Shown here: positions 6,333 to 7,625 of the stretch, piece by piece
How positions within the stretch are numbered: position 1 is the stretch's first letter
How the letters are laid out: each line of letters starts with the position of its first letter
Assembly (NCBI GenBank): GCA_937982605.1
Contig: CALJLC010000370.1
Coordinates: forward strand, 1 to 7,625
Origin: an uncultured Gemmatimonadales bacterium
GTDB lineage: Bacteria; Gemmatimonadota; Gemmatimonadetes; Longimicrobiales; Gaopeijiaceae
Length of the DNA: 7,625 bases
Reading direction: 5' to 3'
Position numbers and translations under genes: made by a program
Notes under the pieces: model-generated
Seen by the model: only the letters and a program-made list of their open reading frames with translations
Told to the model about the DNA's origin: nothing
Database searches by the model: none

Positions 6333-7013
6333 ATGACGAGATCCGCCACCGAGGACACCCGCCCGCCGCGGCGGGTGGGGGCGAGACGGCTGCCCGCCGT
6401 CCTGGCCCTGATCGTGGCCTCGGCCGCGTGCGGCAACCTGACGATGGGCGGCTTCGGGGAGGCGGTGGTCGTCGTCTCCGGGGACGCTCCCGACTCGATT
6501 CCCGCCCCGGCGTCGGTGACGTGGGCGAGGGCGATCGAGGGCCCGACCGGGCCCGACCGTGCCGACGCCGACGAGGAGGACCAGCCGGAGGGTCAGCTCG
6601 AGGCCGAGATGCGTCTCTTCCTCGTCGGCGACGGTGGCTCGCTGGTCTCGCTGTCGGACGACGAGGTCGAGATCCGGGTCGACCTCGAGGGTGTCGAGGA
6701 GGACGAGACGCTCCCCCGGCAGGTCCCCGCCGACGCGTACACCGACCTGCGGATCGTCTTCCTCGAAATCCAGGTGCAGGTCGACGCGGGCCTCGTGATC
6801 GACGGCGACACGATCACCGGCCCGATCGACATCGAGATGGAGTCGGATTCGCTGGTGGTGGAGCGCCCGCTGTCCGTGACGATCGACGAGGGGCGGCGCA
6901 CCGAGATCTTCATCGACCTGAACGCCGCGAGCTGGCTGCAGGCCGTCGATCCGGTCACGCTGAGCGTGTCGGCCGCGGCCTTCGCCGACCTCATCACGAT
7001 CGACGTGCGTTAG
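6333..7013 (+). CDS. Second acidic lipoprotein, related in pattern to the gene 2 lipoprotein
   Basis: 226 aa from the ATG at 6333, one base after the TPR gene's stop. An ATG at 6321, overlapping that stop, is equally open and would add four residues; neither has a clear Shine-Dalgarno site, so translational coupling is likely. A long basic n-region (residues 1-19), a hydrophobic core and SAAC ending at Cys33 indicate lipidation. Ser at -3 of the lipobox is less common than Leu, so ordinary signal peptidase cleavage cannot be excluded. A GTG at 6375 would give a signal peptide of normal length but lacks a ribosome binding site. The mature part is acidic and beta-rich. VPADAYTDLRIVF and the stretch around 173-201 (VVERPLSVTIDEG, then TEIFIDLNAASWL) parallel VPPGVYDELEFEI and the VVGEDGAATDLTVDVRPDIWF region of the other lipoprotein, so a DUF4382-like fold is proposed. 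Function unknown. Confidence 0.85.
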   Translation: MTRSATEDTRPPRRVGARRLPAVLALIVASAACGNLTMGGFGEAVVVVSGDAPDSIPAPASVTWARAIEGPTGPDRADADEEDQPEGQLEAEMRLFLVGDGGSLVSLSDDEVEIRVDLEGVEEDETLPRQVPADAYTDLRIVFLEIQVQVDAGLVIDGDTITGPIDIEMESDSLVVERPLSVTIDEGRRTEIFIDLNAASWLQAVDPVTLSVSAAAFADLITIDVR

Positions 7014-7015
7014 GC

Positions 7016-7037
7016 GCCCGGGCAGCGGCCCCCGGGC
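7016..7037. terminator. Bidirectional hairpin between convergent genes
   Basis: Perfect 7-bp stem GCCCGGG/CCCGGGC with an 8-nt loop fills most of the 28-bp gap between the lipoprotein stop (7013) and the serine hydrolase stop (7042). It has no T-run on either strand, so it could be a weak or Rho-assisted terminator serving both directions. Confidence 0.5.
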
Positions 7038-7041
7038 TACG

Positions 7042-7625
7042 CTACCGCCACGCCTCCACGATGTCCTGGGCGATCAGCCCGAGCGTCGCCTCGAGCTCGA
7101 AGAAGTCGCCGGTGTTCTGGTTGGTGAAGACGGCCACGACCGCGGGCCCGCCCTCGTAGAAGAGGATCCCCACGTCGTTTCCCGCGATCGGGGGCCAGTC
7201 CCCGGTCTTGTGCGCCACGCCGACGCCGTGCCAGCGCACCCGCTGCGGGAGCCGGCTCGAGTAGAGCTGGCGCCGGAGCATCCCGACCATCTCGTCGCTC
7301 GCCTCCGCGTCGGCGATCTCGGCCTCGAGGATCTGCTCGAGGAGGCGGCCCATCTCGCGGGCCGTCGACCGCCCGAGCCAGACGGTCGAGTCGCCTTCGA
7401 AGGCGAACGTGCGGGCGCCGGCCTGCGGGTCGGAGGGGAAGCCCCGCTCGAAGACTTCCCGGTGCGAGAGCGACGCGTGCGCGGGGTCCGCCCGCACCCA
7501 CACCTCACGGAAGAGGTCGCCGGTCGTCATGCGCAGACGGGTCTCGGCGTAGCCTTCCGACGCCAGGAGGGCGTTGACGCGGTCGAGCCCGACCGCCTCG
7601 ATCACCATGTCGGTGGCGGTGTTGT
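7042..7625 (-). CDS. Class A beta-lactamase-like serine hydrolase, N-terminus beyond the window
   Basis: Only the C-terminal 194 residues are present; the gene continues past the right edge. The first full codons read NTATDMVIEAVGLDRVN, and the incomplete codon before them ends in AC, which fits Asp. This is therefore the SDN motif region of the class A beta-lactamase/penicillin-binding fold, cut by the window edge. The KTG motif is present (AHKTGDW), followed by AGNDVGILFY, the usual beta-strand context. The Ser-x-x-Lys nucleophile motif must lie outside. The omega-loop region (ETRLRMTTGDLF) lacks the Glu-x-x-Leu-Asn of true class A beta-lactamases, so it may be a DD-peptidase or another serine hydrolase rather than a resistance enzyme. 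It is probably exported, but the signal peptide is not visible. It is convergent with the preceding operon and I see no link to the sigma-54 genes. Confidence 0.88.
   Translation of the reverse strand, partial: NTATDMVIEAVGLDRVNALLASEGYAETRLRMTTGDLFREVWVRADPAHASLSHREVFERGFPSDPQAGARTFAFEGDSTVWLGRSTAREMGRLLEQILEAEIADAEASDEMVGMLRRQLYSSRLPQRVRWHGVGVAHKTGDWPPIAGNDVGILFYEGGPAVVAVFTNQNTGDFFELEATLGLIAQDIVEAWR

Overview
This GC-rich window (roughly 70% G+C by eye) has Shine-Dalgarno-type starts, lipoprotein signal peptides and a sigma-54 activator, so it comes from a didermic-type bacterium. I cannot fix the phylum. Gemmatimonadota, Myxococcota or a similar high-GC lineage would fit, but that is a guess. 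There are six protein-coding genes and no RNA gene, CRISPR array or insertion sequence that I can see.

Layout. (1) 96-2156, minus: a multi-pass membrane protein with a long coiled-coil region, continuing in frame through a lipobox-like segment into a von Willebrand factor A (vWA) domain. (2) 2408-3265, minus: an acidic DUF4382-like lipoprotein. (3) 3448-4812, plus: a sigma-54-dependent activator (bacterial enhancer-binding protein) with a degenerate receiver, an intact AAA+ domain with GAFTGA loop, and a Fis-type helix-turn-helix. (4) 4967-6331, plus: a TPR-repeat protein. (5) 6333-7013, plus, directly after gene 4: a second acidic lipoprotein that resembles gene 2 in its C-terminal half. (6) 7042 to the right edge, minus: the C-terminal part of a class A beta-lactamase-like serine hydrolase, convergent with gene 5 and probably unrelated to the rest.

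The most interesting result is regulatory. Each transcription unit around the activator has a sigma-54 -24/-12 element in its upstream intergenic region: a full-consensus one before the gene 2 lipoprotein (3322-3337, minus), a very good one before the membrane/vWA gene (2243-2258, minus), and a fair one before the TPR-lipoprotein pair (4937-4952, plus). Two GCAC-N7-GTGC palindromes flank the activator gene. Each lies about 117-118 bp upstream of the -12 GC of the neighbouring sigma-54 promoter, a normal enhancer distance. The first also overlaps the activator's own start codon, which suggests autoregulation.

I read genes 1-5 as a self-contained sigma-54 regulon for an envelope system: two cell-surface or periplasmic lipoproteins, a cytoplasmic TPR adaptor, and a membrane protein that carries a vWA domain to the outside. 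Its biochemical function is unknown to me. The domain and promoter assignments are read from sequence; the regulon idea is inference.
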